A stretch of DNA of 64,000 nt from DAORHV01 sp964458645 (GCA_964458645.1 CAYWJU010000002.1:117362-181361), one strand, 5' to 3'; shown: positions 52,048-61,455, numbered from the stretch's first letter. Translations and numbers: made by a program. Notes: generated from the letters alone by a model not told the origin.

Positions 52048-53418
52048 TTACGTGGCCGATGTGTCGCGGCGCAGCTTCGCCATGGTATCGATGCGCTTTT
52101 CGGTCAGCTCCACCGTGCCAACGTCGTACCGGAAGCGAACCGGGCCCGAAACCGCTTCGCAGACCTTTTCCGCAGCTTGCTCGGCAATATCCAGATTTTC
52201 GCCTATGCCTACGATACCGACGGCACGTGACGTGCCAAGGATCAATGACCGCTCGTCGGCACCTTGTGTGACATCGCCGTAGTACACGCGCACGTTTGGC
52301 GGAATGTTCTCGGGCATGGTGAAGGTTTTCCCCTTTTCATCTTTTTTGTCCGGATAGCTTTTCGGCGTCAGGTACTTGCAAACGGTTGCCTGGTGCTCGA
52401 ACTCGACCATTTCGGGCGACAGTGTTCCGTCGATGATTGCCAAACAAATGGCAACGAAGTCGCTCTTAAGGAGTGGAAGAATATTCAGTGCCTCTGGGTC
52501 ACCGAAACGCGCGTTGTACTCAATGACGCGTACGCCGTTTTTCACTGCGATGAAGCCACCGTACAGGATTCCCTTATAGGCTTCGCCACATTCTTTCATG
52601 AGTGCTTCGGCAACTTTCCGGTTGATTTCACTGGCCTGCTTCATGTCACTCTCGGAGAGAAAGGGAAGTGAATGGTTTGCATCGCTGTAGGTTCCCATAC
52701 CGCCGGTATTCGGCCCGGTATCGCCGGCAAATGCTCGTTTGTGGTCCTGTACGGCAGGCATATCGACCACTTTGTTGCCTGACACGAAAGAAAGAAGGCT
52801 GAACTCCACGCCGATCAGCTTTTCTTCAATGACAACGGATCCGCACTGCTGCAGGCATTCCAATGCGTACTTTACGCCGATGTTCGTCGTAGGCAGGTGT
52901 TCGCCGCTTACCTTTACACCCTTGCCACCCTTGAGTCCGTCGTACTTCACCACGTAACTACCCTGCAGATCGTGCTCGATGTAGCGAGTGATGTCTGCCT
53001 GCAATTGCTTCATCATCGCAATTGAGGAGAACTCGAAGGAACGGAATTTCGGATTGGCTTTGATTTCATACTTCTTCAGCAGCTTGCGTGTGAATTCTTT
53101 GCTTGCTTCCACCCGCGCCAACGGCTTCTTCGGTGCAACGCAGTGCACTCCTACGGTCAACAGACGGTCGGCCAACCCGCCGCAAATGGGGTCTTCGGGT
53201 CCGATGATGGCAAAGTCGGGCTTCGTTTCTTTCGCAATGTTAATGATTGGCGTGAACTCCATGAGGTCGGCGATGACGTGCACCTCTTTGGCAAGCTTTA
53301 CCATGCCAGGGTCTTTGTTGGTGACAATGGCAATGATTTCAGGTTTTTGGGGACTTCGGGCAAGCGCCTCGGCAATGGCATGGCCGCGGGCTGAATTCGA
53401 AATGACAAGAACGCGCAT
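52048..53418 (-). CDS. purD: Phosphoribosylamine-glycine ligase
   Basis: A 456-aa ATP-grasp enzyme that joins glycine to phosphoribosylamine, step 2 of purine synthesis. It has the N-terminal domain GHAIAEAL, GPEDPICGGLADRL, VVKYDGLKGGKGVKV (ATP-grasp), GPNTGGMGTYS and VIEYNARFGDPE. The C-terminal domain is present. TACACT lies 6 nt before the ATG. Its partner purF follows on the same strand after one small gene. Confidence 0.94.
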   Translation of the reverse strand: MRVLVISNSARGHAIAEALARSPQKPEIIAIVTNKDPGMVKLAKEVHVIADLMEFTPIINIAKETKPDFAIIGPEDPICGGLADRLLTVGVHCVAPKKPLARVEASKEFTRKLLKKYEIKANPKFRSFEFSSIAMMKQLQADITRYIEHDLQGSYVVKYDGLKGGKGVKVSGEHLPTTNIGVKYALECLQQCGSVVIEEKLIGVEFSLLSFVSGNKVVDMPAVQDHKRAFAGDTGPNTGGMGTYSDANHSLPFLSESDMKQASEINRKVAEALMKECGEAYKGILYGGFIAVKNGVRVIEYNARFGDPEALNILPLLKSDFVAICLAIIDGTLSPEMVEFEHQATVCKYLTPKSYPDKKDEKGKTFTMPENIPPNVRVYYGDVTQGADERSLILGTSRAVGIVGIGENLDIAEQAAEKVCEAVSGPVRFRYDVGTVELTEKRIDTMAKLRRDTSAT

Positions 53419-53443
53419 GATTGAAGTGTAGCACACGGAGTAC

Positions 53444-53803
53444 TCAGCGAGGCAGCTCTAATCGCTCAATACTCAGCCGGAAGCCAGACTTACCGCGTGC
53501 GATGCTGGGCAGTGGGTCCTCTGGGTGCGGCTGGTAGGCGATCATCTCCGGTTGTGCCAGCGGGACGGGCTGCAGAGGCTTTTCGTCTGCCAGCGATTCG
53601 AAGAGCAAATCCCGAACTCGGTCCACCGGAACACGCCAACTGGGAGCATCGACGCCGACGATGAAGCCATCGACCAGTTCGGCAAGAACTTCCGGGTCAA
53701 CCGATTCGTCATCTTCTTCAAGTTCATCTTTCCAGCCTGCAAGTTCGGCCAAGCCCCAATCCTCATCGTGGCCTGCGGAATCTTCCCAGGGAGATTCACT
53801 CAT
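53444..53803 (-). CDS. Small acidic hypothetical protein (119 aa)
   Basis: A very acidic protein (DELEEDDESVDPEVL) with no recognised domain. It is same-strand between purF and purD, with purD starting 26 bp downstream. A regulatory or chaperone-like role would be speculation. Confidence 0.5.
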   Translation of the reverse strand: MSESPWEDSAGHDEDWGLAELAGWKDELEEDDESVDPEVLAELVDGFIVGVDAPSWRVPVDRVRDLLFESLADEKPLQPVPLAQPEMIAYQPHPEDPLPSIARGKSGFRLSIERLELPR

Positions 53804-53860
53804 AAAAGTACCGTATCTCGTTTGCGTTACAGGTCAAGAAAATGCGCAGATCACAGTGAA

Positions 53861-53915
53861 AATTCCAAATCCAAAATACCAAAGCCCGCATTTGGGATTT
53901 GATTGTTTTGGAATC
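53861..53915. terminator. CCAAAT-type inverted repeat downstream of purF
   Basis: ATTCCAAA / TTTGGAAT and CAAATCC / GGATTTG are nested in one hairpin with TTTTC on the minus-strand side. It may terminate purF. Confidence 0.55.
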
Positions 53916-53928
53916 TGGCATTTCCCGC

Positions 53929-55437
53929 TTACACCAGCGCCATCATCTTGGTCTGGTCGCTTGTCGGCTCTTCCAACTCCTGGTTGTATGTTTCGCGCGT
54001 TTGATTTCGTCCGCTGCCCATTTCGCGAAGCAGCTTGGGTGTTACCTCGGCCGTCGGGTACTTACCGGTGAAGCAGCCATCGCTGAACTTCTTGATATTC
54101 GGGTTGCCGATGCGCACAGAGTCGTGCAGCTCCTTAATGGTGGTGTAGAACAAACCGTCGGCACCGATCATCTTCTGGATTTCAGGAATGGTATGGTCGG
54201 ACGCGATGAGTTCGGTGCTGGTCGGCAAGTCGATGCCGTACGGATCCGGTCCGATGATCGGCGGCGATGCGGAAGCGAAGTATACTTTCTTTGCTCCGGC
54301 TTTGCGTGCCATTTCTACGATCTTGCGGCTGGTGTTGCCGCGCACGATGGAATCGTCCACCAACAGCACGTTGTTGCCTTTGAATTCCAGTTCGATGGGG
54401 TGGAGCTTGAAGTTCAGGCTGCGCTTGCGGACTTCCTGGCCCGGCATGATGAACGTTCGGCCGATGTAGCGGTTCTTCACAAAACCTTCGCGGTAACGGA
54501 CCTTCAGTTTGTCGGCGAGACCTGCGGCAGCCGGACGGCCGGTGTCCGGGATGGGGATGACGGAATCGATGTGAATGCCGGCGGCCTTGATTTGCTTTGC
54601 TAGTGCTTCGCCCATGCGCACGCGTGCTTTGTACACGTTCACGCCGTCCAGCGTGGAGTCCGGCGCGGCCAGGTACACCCACTCGAACAGACACGGGTTG
54701 AGTTTGCCCGGAACGACCTGGCGGCTGTGAATGCGGTTCTGCTTGTCGATGAACACCACTTCACCCGGAGCGATGTCGCGGACGAACTCGAAGTCGAGTG
54801 CCTTGAAGACGGTGTTCTCGGAGGTGATCATGTATTCCTCCTTCAGTCCCAGCTTGCGCTTACCGAGCTGCAGCGGACGGATGCCGTGCGGGTCGCGGAA
54901 ACCCAGGATGCCGTGGCCGCCGATGAGCGCGACCGCGGAGTAGGCGCCTTTGCAGCGGCGGAAGACCTGCTTCATGGCGCCGAAGATGTGCTTGGGTGTG
55001 AGGTTGCGCGGCTTCAACTTCTCCAACTCCAGCGAAAAGACGTTCAGCAGGACTTCGGAGTCGGAGTTGGTGTTCAGGTGGCGGAAAGACTTCTCCATCA
55101 GCTCCTTCGACAGCTGCTTGGAGTTGGTCAGGTTACCGTTGTGTGCAAGCGCCACGCCGAACGGCGAGTTCACAAAGAACGGCTGAGCCTCGAACTCGCT
55201 GCTGCAACCGGCGGTTGGGTAGCGTACATGGCCGATACCCATGGGCCCGCGCAAGCGAGCAAGGGAACGGGCGTGGAAGACTTCCGTCACCATACCGTTG
55301 GACTTCTTCAGGTGGAATTGGCTGTCGTACGTCACGATACCGGCGGCATCCTGGCCGCGGTGCTGCAGCACGATGAGTCCGTCATACAAATCTTGAATGA
55401 CGTCACGGAAGCCTGAAACGGCAATAATTCCACACAT
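53929..55437 (-). CDS. purF: Amidophosphoribosyltransferase
   Basis: A 502-aa enzyme making phosphoribosylamine from PRPP and glutamine, the committed step of purine synthesis. Cys2 (MCGIIAV) is the glutaminase nucleophile, followed by VLQHRGQDAAG. The PRPP motif is VLLVDDSIVRGNTS. The N-terminal propeptide is absent. It is led by a leader of about 84 nt with hairpins (55438-55527). Confidence 0.95.
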   Translation of the reverse strand: MCGIIAVSGFRDVIQDLYDGLIVLQHRGQDAAGIVTYDSQFHLKKSNGMVTEVFHARSLARLRGPMGIGHVRYPTAGCSSEFEAQPFFVNSPFGVALAHNGNLTNSKQLSKELMEKSFRHLNTNSDSEVLLNVFSLELEKLKPRNLTPKHIFGAMKQVFRRCKGAYSAVALIGGHGILGFRDPHGIRPLQLGKRKLGLKEEYMITSENTVFKALDFEFVRDIAPGEVVFIDKQNRIHSRQVVPGKLNPCLFEWVYLAAPDSTLDGVNVYKARVRMGEALAKQIKAAGIHIDSVIPIPDTGRPAAAGLADKLKVRYREGFVKNRYIGRTFIMPGQEVRKRSLNFKLHPIELEFKGNNVLLVDDSIVRGNTSRKIVEMARKAGAKKVYFASASPPIIGPDPYGIDLPTSTELIASDHTIPEIQKMIGADGLFYTTIKELHDSVRIGNPNIKKFSDGCFTGKYPTAEVTPKLLREMGSGRNQTRETYNQELEEPTSDQTKMMALV

Positions 55438-55527
55438 TGGTAGTTAATGGGAAACGAAAAAGCACGACCTTCCCAAGATGGGGGAGGCCGGAAAAGCGCG
55501 GTAGGGGGCTACCATGGGGTCATTGTA
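55438..55527 (-). promoter_or_regulatory. purF leader with terminator-like hairpin
   Basis: TACAAT (on the minus strand, 55522-55527) with TTGCGA 16 bp before it gives a leader of about 84 nt. It contains GGTAG-cccc-CTACC and then CCTCCCC...GGGAAGG followed by TTTTT before the ATG. This resembles a transcription attenuator or riboswitch-like control, which would suit a purine gene. Function is inferred. Confidence 0.4.
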
Positions 55528-55647
55528 CAGAGATGCGTCGGGCTCGCAAGACCATGACAGGATTTGCACGATCCTATGAGCTTCCAGGCTTTCGTATACG
55601 AGAAGTTTTGACAAATGCAGCGAGCGCCATTTTACTTCATCTCCTTT

Positions 55648-56454
55648 ATGTCTACGCGAGCGGGTTTGTTCCAACGGCCGAAGTCGACGCACAATGAGGT
55701 GACATCGCTGTTCGATGCAGTTGATCGTTGGACCATTGCCGGACGGTTCAATATCGGTCGCGTCCACGAGCGTACGCGGGTGGAGATTTACAATGCCGTT
55801 GCACGCGGTCGTTCATGTTCACATTTCCAGGACGTGATCGGCGAACTGACGCAGACTGATCCCAACCGAGAGCAGCCCAATGCCACATTCGCTGTTCCAG
55901 CTGGTCAACATTTCGTTCAATGGAGTGATTTTACGAATGACCTGCCGAATCCGGATGCCACCGACTACGGTTCGCTTCAGCCGCTGGCGCACACGCACCG
56001 TTGGCTACGCGATGTCATCGCCAAGCATTGCCCGTTCGTTCAGCCGTCGCTGAACCATGGTCGTATCTGGATGTCTGTTGCGCGCCCCGAGGAAACCAAT
56101 GGCGATGAACTGATGCAGTTGCTGGGCCGCACGCGTGACGCATTCGTGGCGCTGAGTGACTTGGACGACCGGAACAAACTGTTGAACGCCATGGTATTGC
56201 TAACGCCCGACATTCCAAAGAAGCCGTTGCGCATGAGTACGCGCGAGTACCTGGGTCAGTATCGACAAGATTTTGGCGAGGAGCAGAGAGATGTGGGCAT
56301 CACGATCGGATCGTTCGTGCCGTCCGATCCTGTGAATGCCATTGTCGATCCACTGCGTATGGCGCCACCGGTATTCGTGTTCCGTCACAGCGTGCCGCGT
56401 AATCCACACCGATACTTGGCCCAACATCACGAAGACGGTACTCGACCGCTCTAG
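55648..56454 (+). CDS. Hypothetical protein (268 aa)
   Basis: No family is recognised. It is a soluble protein with a mixed fold, a run of charged residues and a His-rich C-terminus (FRHSVPRNPHRYLAQHHED). TTGACA, 17 bp and TTTACT end 12 nt before the ATG at 55648. An ATG at 55615 would lie inside this promoter. Confidence 0.6.
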   Translation: MSTRAGLFQRPKSTHNEVTSLFDAVDRWTIAGRFNIGRVHERTRVEIYNAVARGRSCSHFQDVIGELTQTDPNREQPNATFAVPAGQHFVQWSDFTNDLPNPDATDYGSLQPLAHTHRWLRDVIAKHCPFVQPSLNHGRIWMSVARPEETNGDELMQLLGRTRDAFVALSDLDDRNKLLNAMVLLTPDIPKKPLRMSTREYLGQYRQDFGEEQRDVGITIGSFVPSDPVNAIVDPLRMAPPVFVFRHSVPRNPHRYLAQHHEDGTRPL

Positions 56455-56526
56455 GCTGTACAGCGCTTCAAAAATCGCTACACTGGATCGACTGCGCTTC
56501 GCAGTTTCTTGTTTCCCGTCCTTTTT

Positions 56527-58323
56527 ATGGAGTTTCGTACCATCGCCATCATCGCTCACATCGACCATGGTAAAACCACCCTTGTCGACCAAATCCTGAA
56601 GCAGGGAGGCGCTTTCTCGGCCCACGAACACGTGGACGAGCGCGTTATGGATAACAACGACCAGGAAAAAGAACGCGGTATCACCATCTATGCCAAGAAC
56701 TGCTCCATTCTGTACAAGGGCACCAAGATCAACATCGTGGATACCCCCGGTCACGCAGACTTCGGCTCCGAAGTGGAGCGCGTGCTGCGTATGTGTGACT
56801 GCGTGTGCTTGCTCGTCGACTCGTTCGACGGTCCCATGCCCCAGACCCGCTTCGTGCTCAAGAAGTCGCTGGAGATGGGTATCCGTCCGATCGTCATCAT
56901 CAACAAAATCGACCGTCCGGGTGCTGATCCGGAAAAGGCTCTCGGACAGGTGTTCGACCTCTTCGTGCAGCTGGGTGCCACCGACGAACAGGCCGACTTC
57001 CCGTACATTTTCGCCATTGGTCGCGACGGCGTGGCCAAGATGAAGATGACCGACGAATCCAAGGACCTTACGCCGCTGTTCGACTTGTTCCTGAAGCACG
57101 TGACGCCCAAGGCCAACGACGCCTCTCTCCCGCTGCGCATGCAGCCGGTGAACCTGGCGTACGACAAGTTCTCGGGACGCATGGCCATCGGCCGCGTCAT
57201 CGAAGGAACCGTGCAGCAGAACCAAGCCATCTGGCTGATCAAGCCGGACGGAGTCCGCAAGGCCGGACGCATTACCAAGATCGCCACGTATCAGGGTATC
57301 CGCACTGGTGAAGTGAAAGAAGCCGTGGCCGGCGACATCGTCATGCTTTCGGGTCTGCCCGACGTGTATGTGTCCGACACCATTGCCAGCGACGAGAATG
57401 CAGAACCGTTGCCGATCATCAAAATCGACCCGCCGACCGTGGCTATGGACTTCATGGTCAACGACTCGCCGTTTGCAGGCAAGGACGGCAAGAAAGTCAC
57501 CACGCGCGCCATCCGCGAGCGCTTGGAACAGGAGCTGGAAACCAACGTGGGTTTGAAAATCATCTTCGACAACCGCAACGACGCCTTCCGCGTGGAGGGT
57601 CGCGGTGAAATGCACTTGTCCGTCTTGATTGAAACCATGCGTCGCGAAGGCTTTGAGCTGCAGGTGTCGCGCCCGGAAGTGATCATGAAGCAGGAGGGCA
57701 ACCAGAAGATGGAGCCGCTGGAGAACGCCTACATCGACGTGCCGGACGAATACGTTGGCACAGTCATTGAGAAGCTCGGTCGCCGCAAAGGAATCATGCA
57801 AAACATGGAGGCCAAGAACGGCGTCACACGCCTGAGTTATGAAATCCCGACCCGCGGTCTGCTCGGTTTCCGCAACGAGTTCATCATTGATACCCGCGGT
57901 AACGGAATTTTGACCCACTCGTTCTTGAAGTACGCCCCGTACGTCGGCGACATGCCTGGCCGCACAACCGGCTCCATTATTTCCGGCGTGACCGGCAAGG
58001 CCGTAGCCTACGCCATCTGGCAGCTGCAGGAACGTGGTATGTTCTTCATCAACGATGGTATCGAGGTCTACGAAGGCATGATCGTTGGCGAGTCGCCGAA
58101 CGGTCAGGATATCGAGGTGAACATCTCCAAAGAAAAGAAGCTGAGCAACGTTCGTGCTTCTGGAACCGATGAGGCCATTCGCCTCACGCCGCCTCGCATC
58201 ATGACGCTCGACGGCGCCATGGAGTACATCCAGGACGACGAATTGGTCGAAATCACCCCGAACTTCATCCGCCTGCGCAAGAAACTGCTGAAAGAGAATG
58301 ATCGCAAGCGCACGCGGCGCTAA
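56527..58323 (+). CDS. typA: Ribosome-associated GTPase TypA/BipA
   Basis: A 598-aa translational GTPase. G1 is AHIDHGKTTL, G3 DTPGHADFG and G4 NKIDRPGA. The EF-G-like domains follow, with GRGEMHLSVLIETMRREG and the C-terminal domain of the BipA type. It binds ribosomes under stress and aids assembly. Start at 56527, about 50 nt after TACACT. Confidence 0.95.
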   Translation: MEFRTIAIIAHIDHGKTTLVDQILKQGGAFSAHEHVDERVMDNNDQEKERGITIYAKNCSILYKGTKINIVDTPGHADFGSEVERVLRMCDCVCLLVDSFDGPMPQTRFVLKKSLEMGIRPIVIINKIDRPGADPEKALGQVFDLFVQLGATDEQADFPYIFAIGRDGVAKMKMTDESKDLTPLFDLFLKHVTPKANDASLPLRMQPVNLAYDKFSGRMAIGRVIEGTVQQNQAIWLIKPDGVRKAGRITKIATYQGIRTGEVKEAVAGDIVMLSGLPDVYVSDTIASDENAEPLPIIKIDPPTVAMDFMVNDSPFAGKDGKKVTTRAIRERLEQELETNVGLKIIFDNRNDAFRVEGRGEMHLSVLIETMRREGFELQVSRPEVIMKQEGNQKMEPLENAYIDVPDEYVGTVIEKLGRRKGIMQNMEAKNGVTRLSYEIPTRGLLGFRNEFIIDTRGNGILTHSFLKYAPYVGDMPGRTTGSIISGVTGKAVAYAIWQLQERGMFFINDGIEVYEGMIVGESPNGQDIEVNISKEKKLSNVRASGTDEAIRLTPPRIMTLDGAMEYIQDDELVEITPNFIRLRKKLLKENDRKRTRR

Positions 58324-58340
58324 ACATGAACTTGATACAG

Positions 58341-58365
58341 AAGGCGGCCGAAAGGCCGCTTTTTT
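58341..58365 (+). terminator. Rho-independent terminator of typA
   Basis: GCGGCC gaaa GGCCGC is a 6-bp stem with a GAAA tetraloop and TTTTTT. Confidence 0.92.
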
Positions 58366-58410
58366 GTGCTCGATCATACGCTGGATGCTGCCAGGAATTT
58401 CCTTTCGATC

Positions 58411-58590
58411 TTCCGTCCCTTTTTGTCCGAGCGATACCCCGCCACAAGCTCTCATGCCGCAGCATGAGGCTTGAGCGGCTATCCCCTGGGACAAAAAGGA
58501 ATCAAAAAGCGCGTGTGTGCTGAGCGCCTACGGCCGCTGCGGCGGCCAGACCTCCGGCCCCCGCGCGACGTTTTTTGCTCAACTTTTTTC
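58411..58590. repeat. Dispersed hairpin repeat, family A, copy 2 with nested palindrome
   Basis: The stem CCTTTTTGTCC / GGACAAAAAGG (58418-58428, 58489-58499) is kept. The 5-nt loop is replaced by about 60 nt that folds itself (CTCATGC / GCATGAG inside CAAGC / GCTTG and GATA / TATC). The GTGTGTG and GC-rich tail follow as in copy 1, with small changes. Confidence 0.8.
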
Positions 58591-58658
58591 TAAAAAAAAG
58601 TGGAAAGGAAGAAGATCAAGAGGATCTTGGCAGCCTCAATTCTCGACTGCGCAAAAAA

Positions 58659-59348
58659 CTAAACCAGCGATCTGTGTACAAAAAAATCATCCCTGCTTGT
58701 TTCTGTATCCAGCCTGTAGCCGATTCCCAGCAACAATGTACGGATGCGTTCGCGGTATTCCGGCCGTGCGTTATGCTCTACCGTCATCGTCAAAATGCGG
58801 TAGACGTCGAATGGGAAGGTTTCCAGAATCGCCGCTTCGGAGCCTTCGGTATCCAGGCTCATGTAGTCGATGACCGATGGAGCGCGACAGTCCCGAAGAA
58901 TGCTGGCCAGCGTTCTCGTTTGGACCTGTTCGGCCTGTGGTGTGTGTGACAAGTACTGCTGTACCACCAGATCATGTCCGGGCGGGAAGTACTCGGTAAT
59001 GCCTCCGTACAGATCCGCATTGCGTAGGAACAGCGCTTCCCGTTCGGCGCCGTCCACGCACGCATGCACGCACATGCAATGCCGCCGCTTGGAAAGTTTG
59101 GCAAACAGCAGGGTGTCGGCTTCTATACAAATTCCATTCCAGCCGTACTGTCGTTCCAGTAATGCGGTATCGCTGCCGCGGATACCGTCATAGGCACCCA
59201 ATTCTACGAAGAAGCCCTTTCGTTTAGACTTATGCATGTGCATAACCCAGCGGTCTTGCCCGTGCATGGAGTACGATCCTCTGGCACGCGCAAATGCAAA
59301 CGCGATTAAGTTTTTAAGCTTCGAACCCAGGTACAGTACCGCGTGCAC
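58659..59348 (-). CDS. FkbM-family methyltransferase
   Basis: A 229-aa SAM methyltransferase. It has GFFVELGAYDG (motif I), GWNGICIEAD (the acidic motif), then VIDYMSLDTEGSEAAIL, the FkbM signature. Such enzymes O-methylate sugars or lipids, often on surface polymers. The GTG at 59348 follows TACACT by 6 nt, suggesting a leaderless GTG start; a later Met (about residue 28) is an alternative. Confidence 0.87.
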   Translation of the reverse strand: MHAVLYLGSKLKNLIAFAFARARGSYSMHGQDRWVMHMHKSKRKGFFVELGAYDGIRGSDTALLERQYGWNGICIEADTLLFAKLSKRRHCMCVHACVDGAEREALFLRNADLYGGITEYFPPGHDLVVQQYLSHTPQAEQVQTRTLASILRDCRAPSVIDYMSLDTEGSEAAILETFPFDVYRILTMTVEHNARPEYRERIRTLLLGIGYRLDTETSRDDFFVHRSLV

Positions 59349-59398
59349 GTGCCAAGTGTATGCTGCACAGCCGGTCTGTGCTATACTGTTTTGAATCC

Positions 59399-60412
59399 AT
59401 GGAAGTCCCCGCGCGCAAACAAAACGGCATTGTGCAGCACAAATACCCCAGCAGCAGCGTCGGTCGCCGCATGGTGGTGGATGTTCCCATTGTGCACGCG
59501 AAACACACGTTGGCCGAGGTCCGTGCGGTTATCGAGAAGCATGCCGGTTGGTTTAACACCATTAACTACATCTACGTGTTGGATGACGCCCGTAAACTTG
59601 TGGGCGTACTGTCCATTCGCGACCTGTTTCTGCACCCTGCCCACACCGTTGCCGAAAACGTCGGCAAGCGTGAATCGATCGTCACCATTAAGCCGACCGC
59701 ACACCAGGAACGAGCTGCGTATCTGGCGATGAAGTACAACATCAAGGCGTTGCCAGTTGTCGATGAAGATCACCACTTTCTTGGCGAGCTGCCGAATGAT
59801 GCAATCATGGGCATTTTGTACAAGGAAATGCATGAAGATGCCCTGCGCATGGCGGGTATCAGTCATGAAGGAGGATTACAGTCGAACGTTCTCACACTGT
59901 CATTGTTCGATTCGTTTCGTCATCGCATTTTGTGGTTGGTTATCGGTCTTGGCGGTGGCCTGCTGTCTGCAAACATTATCGGTGCGTTCGAGAAAACCAT
60001 TGCCGAAAATCTCATTCTGGCAGCGTTTTTGCCACTGATCGTCTATATGAGTTCAGCCGTCGGCACCCAGATGCAGTCGTATGTCATCCGTGATCTTGCA
60101 GTGGACCACAAGCTGCCCTTCGTCAGGTATTTTCTGCGCAATGCACTCATCGTCACCGCCATTTCGGTGGTACTCGGCGTGCTCTTGGCCGTTGCGACCG
60201 CAGTGTTGCACAATCATCCGCAGGCAGGCATTGCCATTGGCATCGCCCTGGTCGGTTCCACGCTGTCATCCATTCTTACTGGTCTCCTCATGCCTTACAT
60301 GTTCAGCAAACTGTCGCTGGACCCCGCCGATATCAGCGGCCCCATTGCCACCATCATCCAGGATATCATTAGTATCGTGATTTACTTCGGAGTGGCAACA
60401 GCGCTGCTGTAA
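59399..60412 (+). CDS. MgtE-family divalent cation transporter lacking the N domain
   Basis: A 337-aa transporter. Two CBS motifs (about 20-145, YIYVLDDARKLVGVLSIRDL and ALPVVDEDHHFLGEL) precede five membrane helices. LPLIVYMSSAVGTQMQSYVIR carries the pore-like region. Typical MgtE proteins have about 450 residues with a further N-terminal superhelix. That domain is missing, so magnesium sensing may rely on CBS alone. TATACT ends 11 nt before the ATG and faces the FkbM promoter. Confidence 0.87.
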   Translation: MEVPARKQNGIVQHKYPSSSVGRRMVVDVPIVHAKHTLAEVRAVIEKHAGWFNTINYIYVLDDARKLVGVLSIRDLFLHPAHTVAENVGKRESIVTIKPTAHQERAAYLAMKYNIKALPVVDEDHHFLGELPNDAIMGILYKEMHEDALRMAGISHEGGLQSNVLTLSLFDSFRHRILWLVIGLGGGLLSANIIGAFEKTIAENLILAAFLPLIVYMSSAVGTQMQSYVIRDLAVDHKLPFVRYFLRNALIVTAISVVLGVLLAVATAVLHNHPQAGIAIGIALVGSTLSSILTGLLMPYMFSKLSLDPADISGPIATIIQDIISIVIYFGVATALL

Positions 60413-60450
60413 AGCAAACATATACAATGCAGATGTTGCCTTGGTGGAAT

Positions 60451-61302
60451 TCACCGCTCTAGCTGTCGTTTCTTCGCAGTCACGCAATTTCGGATCAGGC
60501 TGGCGACTGTGAGTGGCCCCACGCCGCCCGGAACGGGGGTGATTGCCGAAGCGACCTCTTGCAGGTTGGCAAAGTCGGCATCGCCGCAGAGCTTGCCGTC
60601 CTCACCGCGACTCACGCCGATGTCGATGATGACGGCACCAGGCTTCACCATGTCTTTGGTTACCATCTTCGGTGAACCTACCGCGCAGCACAGAATGTCC
60701 GCCTGCCTCGTAATGGCCCCGATGTCGGCAGTCTTGCTATGACAAACGGTCACGGTGGCGTTGCGGTTCAGAAGCATCACGGCCAGCGGCTTGCCGACAA
60801 TGTTGCTGCGTCCGATGACGACCGCATGCTTACCTGCGATATCGATGTTATAGAACTTGAGCATTTCAATGACACCGGCCGGCGTGGCGGGAGGCAGGTG
60901 TTCGAATTCGGTTGAAAGGAACATTTTTCCTAAGTTGTAGGCGCCGAACCCGTCTACGTCTTTCTTCGGGTCGATCGCGCGGATCACCTCTGGTACGAAC
61001 TTGTTCAGGTGCTTGGGCAGTGGCAACTGCACAATGAAGCCGGTGACGTCTGGGTCGCCGTTGAGCAGATGTACGGTGTTCATGAGGTCCTTGAATTGGA
61101 TGTCTTCCGGAAGATGCAGATGCTCGTGCCGCATGCCGACCGCCTCGCAGCTTTTCATTTTCTGTTTGATGTAACTGGAACTTGCCGGATCTTCGCCGAC
61201 TTGCACCACCACGAGCTTGGGGTTGAGTTTCTTCACGTCGGTTTTCAGCGCTTCGAGCATGTGCTCGGCGACGGGTTTGCCGTAGAGGATGGTGGCGGGC
61301 AT
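60451..61302 (-). CDS. folD: Methylenetetrahydrofolate dehydrogenase/cyclohydrolase
   Basis: A 283-aa bifunctional enzyme of one-carbon metabolism. It has the catalytic Tyr/Lys in SSYIKQKMKSCEAVGM, FIVQLPLPKH, then VVIGRSNIVGKP (NADP-binding) and the end signature ITPVPGGVGPLT. It supplies formyl-THF, useful for purine synthesis. TATTAT ends 6 nt before the ATG at 61302; frame beyond that is the hairpin region. Confidence 0.95.
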   Translation of the reverse strand: MPATILYGKPVAEHMLEALKTDVKKLNPKLVVVQVGEDPASSSYIKQKMKSCEAVGMRHEHLHLPEDIQFKDLMNTVHLLNGDPDVTGFIVQLPLPKHLNKFVPEVIRAIDPKKDVDGFGAYNLGKMFLSTEFEHLPPATPAGVIEMLKFYNIDIAGKHAVVIGRSNIVGKPLAVMLLNRNATVTVCHSKTADIGAITRQADILCCAVGSPKMVTKDMVKPGAVIIDIGVSRGEDGKLCGDADFANLQEVASAITPVPGGVGPLTVASLIRNCVTAKKRQLER

Positions 61303-61334
61303 GGGCTGATAATACACGGCCATGCCGAGTTGCT

Positions 61335-61455
61335 GCGAATGGTTCTTTTGAGAGATTCTGAGGAAACCAAAGAAACCGACGAATCCAAGGATTGCAGTGG
61401 TTCGTCGGGCTCTTCGGACTCTTCGGACTCCTTGGTTTCTTTGGAATCCTGTCAG
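61335..61455. repeat. Large imperfect hairpin (family B relative)
   Basis: Arms AGGAAACCAAAGAAACCGAC (plus-strand left) and GGACTCCTTGGTTTCTTTGG (right) are largely complementary, with CGAATCC / GGACTC extensions and a central loop with TTCGGACTCTTCGGACTC. It overlaps the last bases of the DUF1624 gene and lies before folD. The GAGTCCGAAGAGTCCGAAG phrase resembles the family B string. Confidence 0.6.

Larger units (their letters stand above)
58324..58658. other. Gene-free stretch between typA and the FkbM gene
   Basis: This 335-base interval holds the typA terminator and family A repeat copy 2. After the repeat come runs of A and T near 58575-58600 and an AGATCaagaGGATCTT palindrome near 58612-58626. 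No gene is seen. Confidence 0.6.

Noticed and set aside
56200..58494. 764-aa minus-strand frame opposite typA
   Set aside because: It is antisense to a complete BipA GTPase with all G motifs; His/Val-rich shadow translation.
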